Origin: a bacterium
GTDB lineage: Bacteria; JAHJDO01
Assembly (NCBI GenBank): GCA_030652805.1
Contig: JAUSPT010000035.1
Coordinates: forward strand, 1 to 8,878
Length of the DNA stretch: 8,878 bases
Direction of reading: 5' to 3'
Numbering within the stretch: position 1 is the stretch's first letter; each line of letters opens with the position of its first letter. The position numbers and the translations under genes are program-made. The notes beneath the pieces are model-generated. The model searched no databases. It saw only the letters and a program-made list of their open reading frames with translations, and was not told the DNA's origin. Below, piece after piece: positions 1-5,241 of the stretch.

Positions 1-713
1 TTATCAGGGAATTCAACGGTAGGCGAGTTACGGAATATCCTGCCTAAAAATTGAGTGGTTTCGTCATTGGCAACTTCGTTCTGGTCAAAATCTACGGTAG
101 GATCGAGTTTACCGAAAGTAGCGACCGCTTTATTCATAAAGAGAACTTGCTCATACCAGAATTCGGTTAATTCTACTTTGGCATCGCTATCCCCGGCATC
201 TCGGTTAACGTTACTATATAAGGTAAGGTTATCCTCTAAGCCAGCTCCCTGGCCAGCCTCCAAATGCAAGAATGCCCTGCCGTTAACTTCCTTAAACTCT
301 TTAGCTAAAGTTACATCTGCCGAATACGGGGCATCGGCGCGGGATTCCTTATGTATCTGACCGTCACGGTAGTTGGTATTATCAGCTCCCTGCACGATCA
401 TTGTACCGCCCACCCCAAGCTCAAGGCCTTCCATAAGCTGTATGGGCGCACCCGGAACACGGTGGAGATCCTCCTCAAATTGCGAGAACTTTGATTCGTA
501 TTCGACTATCTTATCCTGTTGCGACTGCATTGTCGATTCCTGAGATTTAATCTGAGAATCCTGAGCAGACATCTTTTTCTCAAGAGCATCAAGCCGCGAT
601 TGTAATTTTGCAACCGTACTTGTCAACTCTCCATCATCGGCAAATACCGGTAAGCTAACACTAAAAACAAGCCCTAAAATCAGGCACCAATTAAATAATC
701 CTCGTAATAACAT
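1..713 (-). CDS. OprB-like outer-membrane porin with coiled-coil head (3' end off window)
   Basis: Reading from the ATG at 713 gives 237 residues with no stop before the left edge, so the C-terminal part is missing. Residues 1-25 form a signal peptide ending in VFA before DDGEL. Residues 30-82 are a heptad-like, Gln/Lys/Glu-rich coiled coil. From about residue 95 the sequence becomes alternating beta-strand-like. Residues 200-223 carry FGKLDPT, FDQNE, ANDETTQFLG, close to the signature of the carbohydrate-selective porin OprB family. The coiled coil probably anchors or trimerises the barrel at the periplasmic face. The start is set by a strong AAGGAGG eight bases upstream; an in-frame ATG at 740 has no such site. 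The gap to the Cys-rich peptide gene is 40 nt, suggesting co-transcription. Family names do not fix the substrate; next to Feo genes, metal passage is only a guess. Confidence 0.72.
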   Translation of the reverse strand, partial: MLLRGLFNWCLILGLVFSVSLPVFADDGELTSTVAKLQSRLDALEKKMSAQDSQIKSQESTMQSQQDKIVEYESKFSQFEEDLHRVPGAPIQLMEGLELGVGGTMIVQGADNTNYRDGQIHKESRADAPYSADVTLAKEFKEVNGRAFLHLEAGQGAGLEDNLTLYSNVNRDAGDSDAKVELTEFWYEQVLFMNKAVATFGKLDPTVDFDQNEVANDETTQFLGRIFRNSPTVEFPD

Positions 714-753
714 CTCAATACCCTCCTTATTTAACAACATTTTAAGATTTAGC

Positions 754-852
754 TCATTTCCTCCTAGAACTTTTTGAGCATTTAACTGTATCTTGCGCCT
801 TGCATCGGCAAGCGCTACCGCAATTACCATTACATTCGCATTTCTTGCTCAT
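754..852 (-). CDS. 32-aa Cys-rich, metallothionein-like peptide
   Basis: A very short frame that begins MSKKCECNGNCG and has six cysteines in 32 residues (C5, C7, C11, C15, C17, C25). The spacing is CxC-x3-C-x3-CxC-x7-C, followed by a basic tail ending SSRRK. There is no signal peptide or membrane segment, so it is expected in the cytosol. The evidence that it is translated is its near-ideal Shine-Dalgarno AGGAAGGAGG, about 6 nt before the ATG, and its position between two well-formed genes (20 nt after the preceding stop, 40 nt before the porin). Paired CxC motifs are typical of thiolate metal binding as in metallothioneins, but I cannot place it in a named family. Binding or buffering of Fe, Cu or Zn is inference from composition and from the iron-transport neighbourhood. 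Confidence 0.7.
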   Translation of the reverse strand: MSKKCECNGNCGSACRCKAQDTVKCSKSSRRK

Positions 853-872
853 ACAAACCTCCTTCCTGTACG

Positions 873-1073
873 TTATTCATCTTTCAATAGATTTTTCAAA
901 CCATCGTCCATCAATTTAGAAGACGCATCCTGTACCATCCTCGCAAAGTTCAAAAAAGACAGATCATCGAAATGTAGCGATACGCCATGAACATTGACAT
1001 GAATAATCCCTCCTTGACATTTAAATACGTTTCCAACTGCTTGATTCTTACCAAGCACTTTACTTTGATCCAT
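873..1073 (-). CDS. Small protein of unknown function (66 aa)
   Basis: Residues 12-50 look like a folded beta-then-helix unit (VFKCQGG, IIHVNVHGVSLHF, then DDLSFLNFARMV), with one cysteine (C19) and two histidines. The shape recalls short Cys-x2-Gly-x-hydrophobic domains of the DUF6686 kind, but I would not assign it on this evidence. There is no signal peptide or transmembrane segment. I chose the ATG at 1073 because the sequence directly before it, ACAGGAGGGCAA, is the ribosome-binding site. The in-frame TTG at 1088 would place that site inside the coding region. It follows an intrinsic-terminator-like hairpin by only 15 nt and precedes the Cys-rich peptide by 20 nt, so it is probably the first gene of a short unit ending in the porin. 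Confidence 0.68.
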   Translation of the reverse strand: MDQSKVLGKNQAVGNVFKCQGGIIHVNVHGVSLHFDDLSFLNFARMVQDASSKLMDDGLKNLLKDE

Positions 1074-1087
1074 TTGCCCTCCTGTCA

Positions 1088-1128
1088 ATAAAAAATCCAG
1101 ACTCTTGTTAGCTTAAGGGTTCTGGATT
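1088..1128 (-). terminator. Intrinsic terminator or attenuator before the 1073 gene
   Basis: On the minus strand an 8-bp stem AATCCAGA / TCTGGATT (1121-1128 and 1094-1101) with a 19-nt loop runs into TTTTTT and ATTG. It lies 43 nt past the stop of the zinc-ribbon gene, as expected for the end of the feo-side transcript. The U-tract ends 15 nt before the next start codon, too close for a new promoter, so the downstream genes would need read-through. This makes an attenuator possible. The stem has only three GC pairs and a long loop, so termination may be partial. Confidence 0.55.
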
Positions 1129-1171
1129 CGTGATCTCTGACCGCGTCTAAACTATTATTTTTATCCTATTT

Positions 1172-1360
1172 CTACCGTGGCGTCTTTTCCTCTTTGGTAA
1201 AATAATCGACGATTAAGTCTTCATACCTCAGCAGGTGGATCCTTTTACACCGCGTGCACTTAAATTCGTAACCTTCCTTTGTTTTTACCAGGCAAAGCTT
1301 GCCGCAATCGCAGCGTACCTGGTTGATTTCATTTTTTTGATTTTGTATTTTTTGCGTCAT
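1172..1360 (-). CDS. Small zinc-ribbon protein, Com-like (62 aa)
   Basis: A basic 62-residue protein with a four-cysteine ribbon: C17-D-C19-G-K at the first knuckle and C35-T-R-C38-K-R-I at the second, separated by about 15 residues (KTKEGYEFK). The arrangement VRCxCGKL...EFKCxRCKRIH matches the short zinc finger of Mu-phage Com and its many chromosomal relatives, which bind nucleic acid. C23 is a further cysteine. The start codon overlaps the stop of the preceding gene by one base (TAATG), so translation is very likely coupled to the 76-aa Cys protein. No phage genes are visible nearby, so a prophage origin is not supported. The role here is unknown; a metal-dependent nucleic-acid-binding regulator is one option. 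Confidence 0.7.
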   Translation of the reverse strand: MTQKIQNQKNEINQVRCDCGKLCLVKTKEGYEFKCTRCKRIHLLRYEDLIVDYFTKEEKTPR

Positions 1361-1590
1361 TATCTAAAACCTTCATATATTTCAAGAAGATTATCCGCCG
1401 GATGATGCTTGTATACCCGCTTATAGCCCTTCTTCAGTTGTTTTAATTTCGAGATAACCTCGTCGAAACATTTATCGCAGCTGCAGCCGTAAGGAAGACA
1501 TAACCTGCTCTCATCTTCCAGCCGCTGCGCCAGGATAACCAAATTGTCTATTTCTTCCCTTAATAATTTAACAACAATGCATTTACTCAT
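1360..1590 (-). CDS. Cys-containing small protein of unknown function (76 aa)
   Basis: This protein has an N-terminal helix with Leu/Ile spacing (residues 5-28), then a cysteine knot-like stretch LCLPYGCSCDKCF with C31, C36, C38 and C41 (plus C4), then a helix rich in lysine and a HHPADNLLEIYEGF tail. I do not recognise the family. Four cysteines within eleven residues suggest binding of one metal ion or a redox role. A GAGGG motif about 7 nt before the ATG serves as ribosome-binding site. The gene overlaps the zinc-ribbon gene by one base, so the two products are probably made in step and may act together. It starts 34 nt after the end of the interrupted membrane-protein frame. Confidence 0.65.
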   Translation of the reverse strand: MSKCIVVKLLREEIDNLVILAQRLEDESRLCLPYGCSCDKCFDEVISKLKQLKKGYKRVYKHHPADNLLEIYEGFR

Positions 1591-1614
1591 ACATTACCCT
1601 CTTGCGCCTAATAA

Positions 1615-1635
1615 TGCTTCGCTTTTAAGGAAGCA
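1615..1635 (-). other. Small hairpin after the interrupted frame
   Basis: Arms TGCTTC and GAAGCA enclose a 9-nt loop that contains the TAA closing the interrupted membrane-protein frame. On the minus strand it is followed by TTATTAGG rather than a U-tract, so it is not a convincing terminator. It may only be an end-of-gene stem or a site that slows 3' decay. Confidence 0.25.
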
Positions 1636-1909
1636 AAGATGAAAAAAATGCGGCTACCTTAACCCCCGCCAAGACAAAAAGCGCGATAATAAAAGTTTCA
1701 AATCCCGCCTTCCAGCATATCCCGCCCATTGCCAAAGCCGCTAATAAATCCGTTGCCACGGCAAAGCCCAAAGCAGTCTACAATCCCCATTGTTTAAAAA
1801 CAACCGCCATCAAGACAATCAAAGGAAGCGCAATAATTGTCCCGATCACCGAAACAAGCACCAGGTTTACCTGGGTTGTTTTAGCGATAACGCTGGTTAT
1901 TCCCGCCAT
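1625..1909 (-). pseudogene. Small membrane protein interrupted by an in-frame TAG
   Basis: From an ATG at 1909 the frame gives 43 residues (ending VVFKQWGL), then TAG at 1778-1780, then 50 more residues in the same frame (starting TALGFAVATDLL) to TAA at 1625. Both parts are strongly hydrophobic and coding-like, with about three predicted membrane segments (residues 15-38, 46-64 and 70-92 of the joined frame). This argues for one ~94-aa gene broken by a single nonsense codon. There is no ribosome-binding site before the ATG, and a GC-rich palindrome covers the start, so the 5' end may also be damaged. I do not recognise the family. It follows the FeoB-associated gene by 14 nt. Alternatives are a sequencing error, a truncated 43-aa product or stop-codon read-through. 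Confidence 0.5.
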
Positions 1910-1916
1910 GCGCGGG
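1902..1916. repeat. GC-rich REP-like palindrome
   Basis: CCCGC-CATGC-GCGGG forms a 5-bp all-GC stem in otherwise AT-richer DNA, just after the FeoB-associated gene stop. It resembles the short intergenic CCCGC...GCGGG palindromes scattered in many bacterial genomes. Only one copy is seen here, so its repeat status is unproven. It covers the apparent start of the interrupted frame. Confidence 0.3.
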
Positions 1917-1923
1917 CAGACAA

Positions 1924-2073
1924 TTATTTTTTCTTACAACAAGCACCAGCGTCTTTGCCGGAATTGCTACTTTCAGAACAAGAACAATCATTTCCCTTAA
2001 ACATTCTTATTAATTGCCATATAAGAAACACTATGCTTAAAAAAACAATCGCGATTATGGCTATCTTTTCCAT
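1924..2073 (-). CDS. FeoB-associated Cys-rich membrane protein (49 aa)
   Basis: The protein begins MEKIAIIAIVFLSIVFLIWQ, a single transmembrane helix over residues 3-23, then a basic RMFKG joint. A cytosolic-type tail carries C30-S-C32, a Ser/Asn/Gly linker and C45-C46 followed by KKK at the end. This plan (one helix, CxC, linker, CC, Lys tail) is the hallmark of the FeoB-associated Cys-rich family, whose genes sit directly after feoB in many bacteria. The ATG lies 3 nt beyond the FeoB stop codon, so translation is probably coupled, with the ribosome-binding site inside the feoB 3' end (GGGGGATAGG). The family's role is not settled; handling Fe2+ at the cytosolic mouth of FeoB or stabilising the complex are usual suggestions. 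Confidence 0.88.
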   Translation of the reverse strand: MEKIAIIAIVFLSIVFLIWQLIRMFKGNDCSCSESSNSGKDAGACCKKK

Positions 2074-2076
2074 TAC

Positions 2077-4164
2077 CTATCCCCCGAATCCCAATAACCT
2101 GCCGCCCTGATATACGATAAACGACGCAACCCAGGCCATAACCGTAGTCCAAAATATCAAGAATAGCGTCCATTTTAAACTAGGCCCTGATTCACGGTAG
2201 AAAACCGCTATCGCCACGAAACAAGGCAGATAGATAAGGCAAAAAATCAGGAAAACCAACGCCTTTAGCGGATTCCAAGACGGATCTTTTTGCAAAGCTT
2301 CCTTTAATGAATCGGTTTCTTCAGGATCAACCTCGCCTAAACTGTATATCGTCCCCATAGTACTGACCACGACTTCCTTTGCCGCTACCCCTGCCATAAG
2401 CGCAACCCCTCCACGCCAATCCATGCCTAAAGGCTTAACAGCGGGCTCGACAAATTTGCCTATCCTGCCGGCATAGCTCTGCTCCATCTGTGCTGAAGCA
2501 GCTGCTTCTTCGCTTGCCCCCTCTTTGGGTTCCTTTTCCGGGAATGTAAAACCCGCCCAAATAATCATGGAAATTAAAAGTATAATTGTTCCTGCTTTTT
2601 TTATGTAAAGCCAACCCCTCTCCCACATTTTTAACAATAAACCCTGAATAGTGGGAATGCGATAAGGCGGAAGCTCCATTACAAAATGCGAGGTTTCGCC
2701 TTTAAAAACAAACTTCTTAAGTATCCATGCCGAAACAAAAGCAATTATGACACTCAAGGCATACATCAAAAACATCATATTTGCTCCATCTTTAGCGGCA
2801 AAAAATGCCCCGATAAACAAAGCAAATATAGGAAGCTTGGCCCCGCAGATCATAAAAGGAGTAACCATCATGGTGATCAAACGGTCCTTTTTATTGTCCA
2901 ACGTCCTGGACGCCATAATTCCGGGCACCGCGCAGCCGTTGGTTGAAATCATCATCGGCAGAAACGATTTTCCATGCAAGCCGAATTTATGCATTATCCT
3001 GTCCATAACAAACGCCGCTCGCGCCATATAACCGGAATCTTCGAAGAACGCGATCGCAAAGAACATAAAGAGCACCAAAGGGAAAAAACCTAAGACCCCG
3101 CCTACCCCGCCAATCACCCCATCAACGATAAATGACTGAGTTAATCCCTCTGGGATAGCGCCGGAGGCAATTTCTCCCGTTTTTTCAAAAAACTTTTCAA
3201 ACCAGCCCACAACCGGTTCGGAGAAGGTAAATGTGAATTTAAAAATAGCATACATCACGGCGGCAAAAATAGGCAACCCTAAAAACCTATTTAAAACTAC
3301 CTTATCAATCTTATCCGAAAGGTCATGCCTTTCCTCAACGCTATGCGTCTGCGCCTCGGTGCAAACGCCACTGATAAACCCGTACCTTCTGTCCGCGATG
3401 ATAACTTCCGGATCATCCGAGAAATGTTTTTTAAGGTGAATCCTGCTTCTTTCAGCCTCTAATAGGAGTGCCGGCCCCCCGGGCAACTGCGCGATAAGCT
3501 TAATTATCCATGGGTCATTCTCCAAAAGCTTAATACCAAGCCACCCAACAGGATATTCATTAGGTAAACTAGGAGCTTTTTTAAATGCCGCCGCTAACTT
3601 TTCAAGCTCTAATTTAACTTCCTCGCCATAATCAACGCCTATCTTTTCTATCTTGCTTTTCCCTTCGCGAAGATCTACCACAGCATTTAATAATTCATTC
3701 ATGCCTTTATTCTTGCTGCCAACCGCAGGGATAACCGGTTTGCCCAATAAACGGGAAATCTCGACATAATTAATTTTAGAACCCCTCTTTTCTACAATAT
3801 CACTCATATTCATTGCCAGAATTATGGGAACCTCAAGCTCCTGTAACTGTGTATATAGGTAAAGATTTCTTTCGAGGTTTGAGGCGTCAACAATATGGAC
3901 GACCATATCCGGCTTCTCTTTAATTATAAAATCACGAGCCACAATTTCGTCTTCTGAATTCGCCGATAAGCTATATGTCCCCGGCAGATCAACAAAGGTT
4001 ATCTCATAATCTTTATAAACGACTCTCCCTTCCTTTTTTTCAACCGTAACTCCCGGGTAATTGCCTACATGCTGATGCGCCCCGGTTAAATTATTGAATA
4101 TCGTTGATTTTCCCGAGTTGGGGTTTCCTGCCAATGCCACCGTCAATTTTCCTTTTGCCGCCAT
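2077..4164 (-). CDS. feoB: Ferrous iron transporter FeoB, full length (695 aa)
   Basis: Inner-membrane Fe2+ permease with a cytosolic GTPase. The G domain shows G1 GNPNSGKS (13-20), T40 for G2, G3 DLPG (59-62), G4 NMSD (119-122) and a G5 loop near VGSKNKG (148-154). A helical GDI-type region spans roughly 170-290, including ADRRYGFI. The membrane part follows, with two gate-like halves. Conserved landmarks are NGCAVPGIMASR (C411), PFMICGAKLP (C440), the AGVAAKEVVVSTMGTIY stretch (591-607) and LPCFVAIAVFYRE (C648). An acidic, Ala/Glu-rich insert at 541-562 is probably periplasmic or loop. Length is usual for the family (about 650-800). Its start lies one base past the stop of feoA, with GGGAGGAA inside the feoA end as ribosome-binding site. 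It should share the DtxR-box-controlled promoter near 4660. Confidence 0.97.
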   Translation of the reverse strand: MAAKGKLTVALAGNPNSGKSTIFNNLTGAHQHVGNYPGVTVEKKEGRVVYKDYEITFVDLPGTYSLSANSEDEIVARDFIIKEKPDMVVHIVDASNLERNLYLYTQLQELEVPIILAMNMSDIVEKRGSKINYVEISRLLGKPVIPAVGSKNKGMNELLNAVVDLREGKSKIEKIGVDYGEEVKLELEKLAAAFKKAPSLPNEYPVGWLGIKLLENDPWIIKLIAQLPGGPALLLEAERSRIHLKKHFSDDPEVIIADRRYGFISGVCTEAQTHSVEERHDLSDKIDKVVLNRFLGLPIFAAVMYAIFKFTFTFSEPVVGWFEKFFEKTGEIASGAIPEGLTQSFIVDGVIGGVGGVLGFFPLVLFMFFAIAFFEDSGYMARAAFVMDRIMHKFGLHGKSFLPMMISTNGCAVPGIMASRTLDNKKDRLITMMVTPFMICGAKLPIFALFIGAFFAAKDGANMMFLMYALSVIIAFVSAWILKKFVFKGETSHFVMELPPYRIPTIQGLLLKMWERGWLYIKKAGTIILLISMIIWAGFTFPEKEPKEGASEEAAASAQMEQSYAGRIGKFVEPAVKPLGMDWRGGVALMAGVAAKEVVVSTMGTIYSLGEVDPEETDSLKEALQKDPSWNPLKALVFLIFCLIYLPCFVAIAVFYRESGPSLKWTLFLIFWTTVMAWVASFIVYQGGRLLGFGG

Positions 4165-4165
4165 T

Positions 4166-4390
4166 TTATTCCTCCCTAACGATTATTTTTTGGGCTAATC
4201 CATGCCCGATAGATAATTTAGAACCCTTCACGCAAACCGTAACCGGCCCGGCTCCGCTATTATGCAACATCGTTAATCTCTCACCCGGTAAAAGTCCAAG
4301 TTCCGCCAACCTGTGACTCGCGCCTTTTCCTCCCTGAATGAAAACAATAGCCGCCGCGCATCCCGAATTAATATCGCACAAGCTTTTCAT
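4166..4390 (-). CDS. feoA: FeoA protein, second in tandem (74 aa)
   Basis: A small SH3-like cytosolic protein that associates with FeoB and supports Fe2+ uptake. Family features are present: RLAELGLLPGERLTML (27-42) and the closing strand CVKGSKLSIGHGLAQKIIV. C5 and C11 near the N-terminus are not typical of all FeoA. It starts two bases after the stop of the preceding feoA and ends one base before feoB, so the three are almost certainly translated as a coupled set. It differs considerably from the upstream FeoA, so the pair is not a recent duplication and may have split roles, for example one binding FeoB and one binding another partner. Confidence 0.93.
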   Translation of the reverse strand: MKSLCDINSGCAAAIVFIQGGKGASHRLAELGLLPGERLTMLHNSGAGPVTVCVKGSKLSIGHGLAQKIIVREE

Positions 4391-4392
4391 AT

Positions 4393-4629
4393 TTATATAA
4401 CCTCAATACTAATTTGTTTTGCTTCTTCTTTTCTTAAAGACAAATTATATCCTTTGATTCTCACCTCCACAGGATCTCCAAATGGAGCCACCCTAATAAC
4501 CTCCAGATTACTCCCCGGTACAATCCCCATATCTAAGAGTTTTCTTTTAAGCTGGCCTTGTCCGCTTACCTGCTTAACCTTTCCTTTGCTATGTGCCTTC
4601 AAATCACTTAAAGCTTTAATCTGACTCAT
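4393..4629 (-). CDS. feoA: FeoA protein, first in tandem (78 aa)
   Basis: An SH3-like FeoA with the usual order: LSDLKAHSKGKVKQV, then KRKLLDMGIVPGSNLEVI (residues 28-45), then PVEVRIKGYNLSLRKEEAKQI. It lacks cysteine, unlike its downstream partner. An AAGGGGGG stretch seven or so bases before the ATG is a good ribosome-binding site. It is the first gene after the DtxR-type palindrome at 4653-4680 and thus the likely first cistron of the feoA-feoA-feoB-Cys-protein unit, although read-through from the regulator gene 63 nt upstream is also possible. Confidence 0.94.
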   Translation of the reverse strand: MSQIKALSDLKAHSKGKVKQVSGQGQLKRKLLDMGIVPGSNLEVIRVAPFGDPVEVRIKGYNLSLRKEEAKQISIEVI

Positions 4630-4652
4630 AAATCCCCCCTTTTAGCTATCTC

Positions 4653-4680
4653 CAATAAGTTAGTCTTGTCTAACTTATTG
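4653..4680 (-). promoter_or_regulatory. DtxR/MntR-type operator before feoA
   Basis: A perfect 11-bp inverted repeat, CAATAAGTTAG and its complement CTAACTTATTG, separated by 6 nt. The minus-strand core is GTTAGACAAGACTAAC. The same core occurs before the regulator gene at 5175-5202. Size and shape match known DtxR/MntR/IdeR boxes. Binding here would cover the -10 element and spacer of the promoter described at 4657-4685 and so repress the feo genes when metal is plentiful. Confidence 0.8.
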
Positions 4681-4685
4681 AACAA
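4657..4685 (-). promoter_or_regulatory. Possible sigma-70 promoter of the feo operon
   Basis: TTGTTC (4680-4685) and TAACTT (4657-4662) are separated by 17 nt on the minus strand. The -35 matches consensus at three of six bases and the -10 at four of six, so it is weak. The palindrome overlaps it almost fully, which is the main support. Distance from the -10 to the feoA start is about 27 nt. Confidence 0.4.
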
Positions 4686-4692
4686 AAAAATA

Positions 4693-5145
4693 TTACCCGC
4701 GCTTACTCATGGTTTTCTCCTTACCCTTGCTCATATCCTGTCTGTTAAATTCAGGGCAGCGTTCAACATGTTTAATAAACTTTATCAGCTTCTCCAAAGT
4801 TACCTGGCTAATAGAATGTTCCATTTTACAGGCATCATCTTGCGCTGTATTTTTCCCCACCTTCAATATGTTGGACAAAAATCTAAAAAGTGTATTGTGC
4901 TTCTGCTGAACGCCGCTTGCCAGCCTCTTGCCTTCAACCGTCAGCTCCGCAGCCCCGTATCTTTCGTGCACAACAAGCCCGCTTCTGGCAAGAGTAACTA
5001 AAGCGGAATTGACGCTAGAATTCTTGACGCACAAAAGCTTGCTGATATCATTTACACGAGCAACGCCTTTTTCTCTTTTTAGAAACGCTATCCCCTCAAG
5101 GTAATCTTCCATATTGGAGCTTATTTTCTTTACCTCAACGCTCAT
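4693..5145 (-). CDS. DtxR/MntR-family metal-dependent repressor (150 aa)
   Basis: A cytosolic DNA-binding regulator. Residues 10-70 form the winged helix-turn-helix, beginning NMEDYLEGIAFL and including RVNDISKLLCVKNSSVNSAL. Residues 75-135 form the dimerisation/metal domain. Aligning by eye to B. subtilis MntR, D14 and E17 match its D8 and E11, H83 matches H77, and the motif DDACKMEHSIS puts C106, E109 and H110 at its E99, E102 and H103. Cysteine at the first of these positions is the DtxR/IdeR (iron) state rather than the MntR (manganese) state. The protein lacks the C-terminal SH3 domain of DtxR, matching MntR in length. Its own promoter overlaps a matching palindrome, and a second palindrome precedes feoA, so it very probably represses itself and the feo genes, most likely in response to Fe2+. 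Confidence 0.9.
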   Translation of the reverse strand: MSVEVKKISSNMEDYLEGIAFLKREKGVARVNDISKLLCVKNSSVNSALVTLARSGLVVHERYGAAELTVEGKRLASGVQQKHNTLFRFLSNILKVGKNTAQDDACKMEHSISQVTLEKLIKFIKHVERCPEFNRQDMSKGKEKTMSKRG

Positions 5146-5174
5146 CTTTAATCCTTGGGTTATTTAGGTTAAAA

Positions 5175-5202
5175 ACATATGTTAGATAAGTCTAACATAT
5201 GT
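5175..5202 (-). promoter_or_regulatory. DtxR/MntR-type operator before the regulator gene
   Basis: A perfect 11-bp inverted repeat, ACATATGTTAG and CTAACATATGT, with a 6-nt spacer. The minus-strand core GTTAGACTTATCTAAC matches the feoA box at 12 of 16 bases, including both GTTAG/CTAAC half sites and the following AC. It overlaps the -10 of the regulator promoter, implying autorepression. Confidence 0.82.
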
Positions 5203-5216
5203 AATCTTTTTGTCAA
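5189..5216 (-). promoter_or_regulatory. Sigma-70 promoter of the DtxR-family gene
   Basis: A perfect -35 TTGACA (5211-5216) and a -10 TAGACT (5189-5194, four of six matches) with a 16-nt spacer on the minus strand. It lies in the 96-nt gap after the serine hydrolase stop. The -10 falls inside the palindrome. AAGGAT about 6 nt before the ATG at 5145 is the ribosome-binding site. Confidence 0.6.
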
Positions 5217-5241
5217 CCCTTTTTCACCAAAAGTTATGATA

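Noticed and set aside
55-360. Plus-strand frame opposite the porin
   Set aside because: The minus-strand frame shows a signal peptide, coiled coil and OprB signature over the same DNA; the plus frame has no support.
738-740. In-frame upstream ATG for the porin
   Set aside because: No ribosome-binding site before it, and it would place the AAGGAGG of the ATG at 713 inside the coding region.
1086-1088. In-frame TTG as start of the 66-aa protein
   Set aside because: The codons from TTG to ATG contain the Shine-Dalgarno AGGAGGG itself, and the TTG abuts the terminator U-tract.
1172-1360. Prophage remnant because of the Com-like zinc ribbon
   Set aside because: No other phage gene, integrase or attachment repeat is seen; such ribbons are common outside phages.
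1790-2110. Plus-strand open frame of 106 codons
   Set aside because: It lies over the FeoB-associated gene and the interrupted membrane-protein frame on the opposite strand, has no family features and a low-complexity polar start. It is an antisense shadow.
2435-2626. Alternate-frame minus-strand frame inside feoB
   Set aside because: It lies wholly inside the conserved FeoB coding frame and its product resembles nothing known.
2686-3031. Overlapping plus-strand frames inside feoB
   Set aside because: Antisense to conserved FeoB membrane segments; no ribosome-binding site or recognisable domain.
5219-5240. AT-rich hairpin CTTTT/AAAAG after the serine hydrolase
   Set aside because: The stem is weak and followed by GGGTTGACA rather than a U-tract. 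It merges with the regulator promoter, so it is not a credible terminator.
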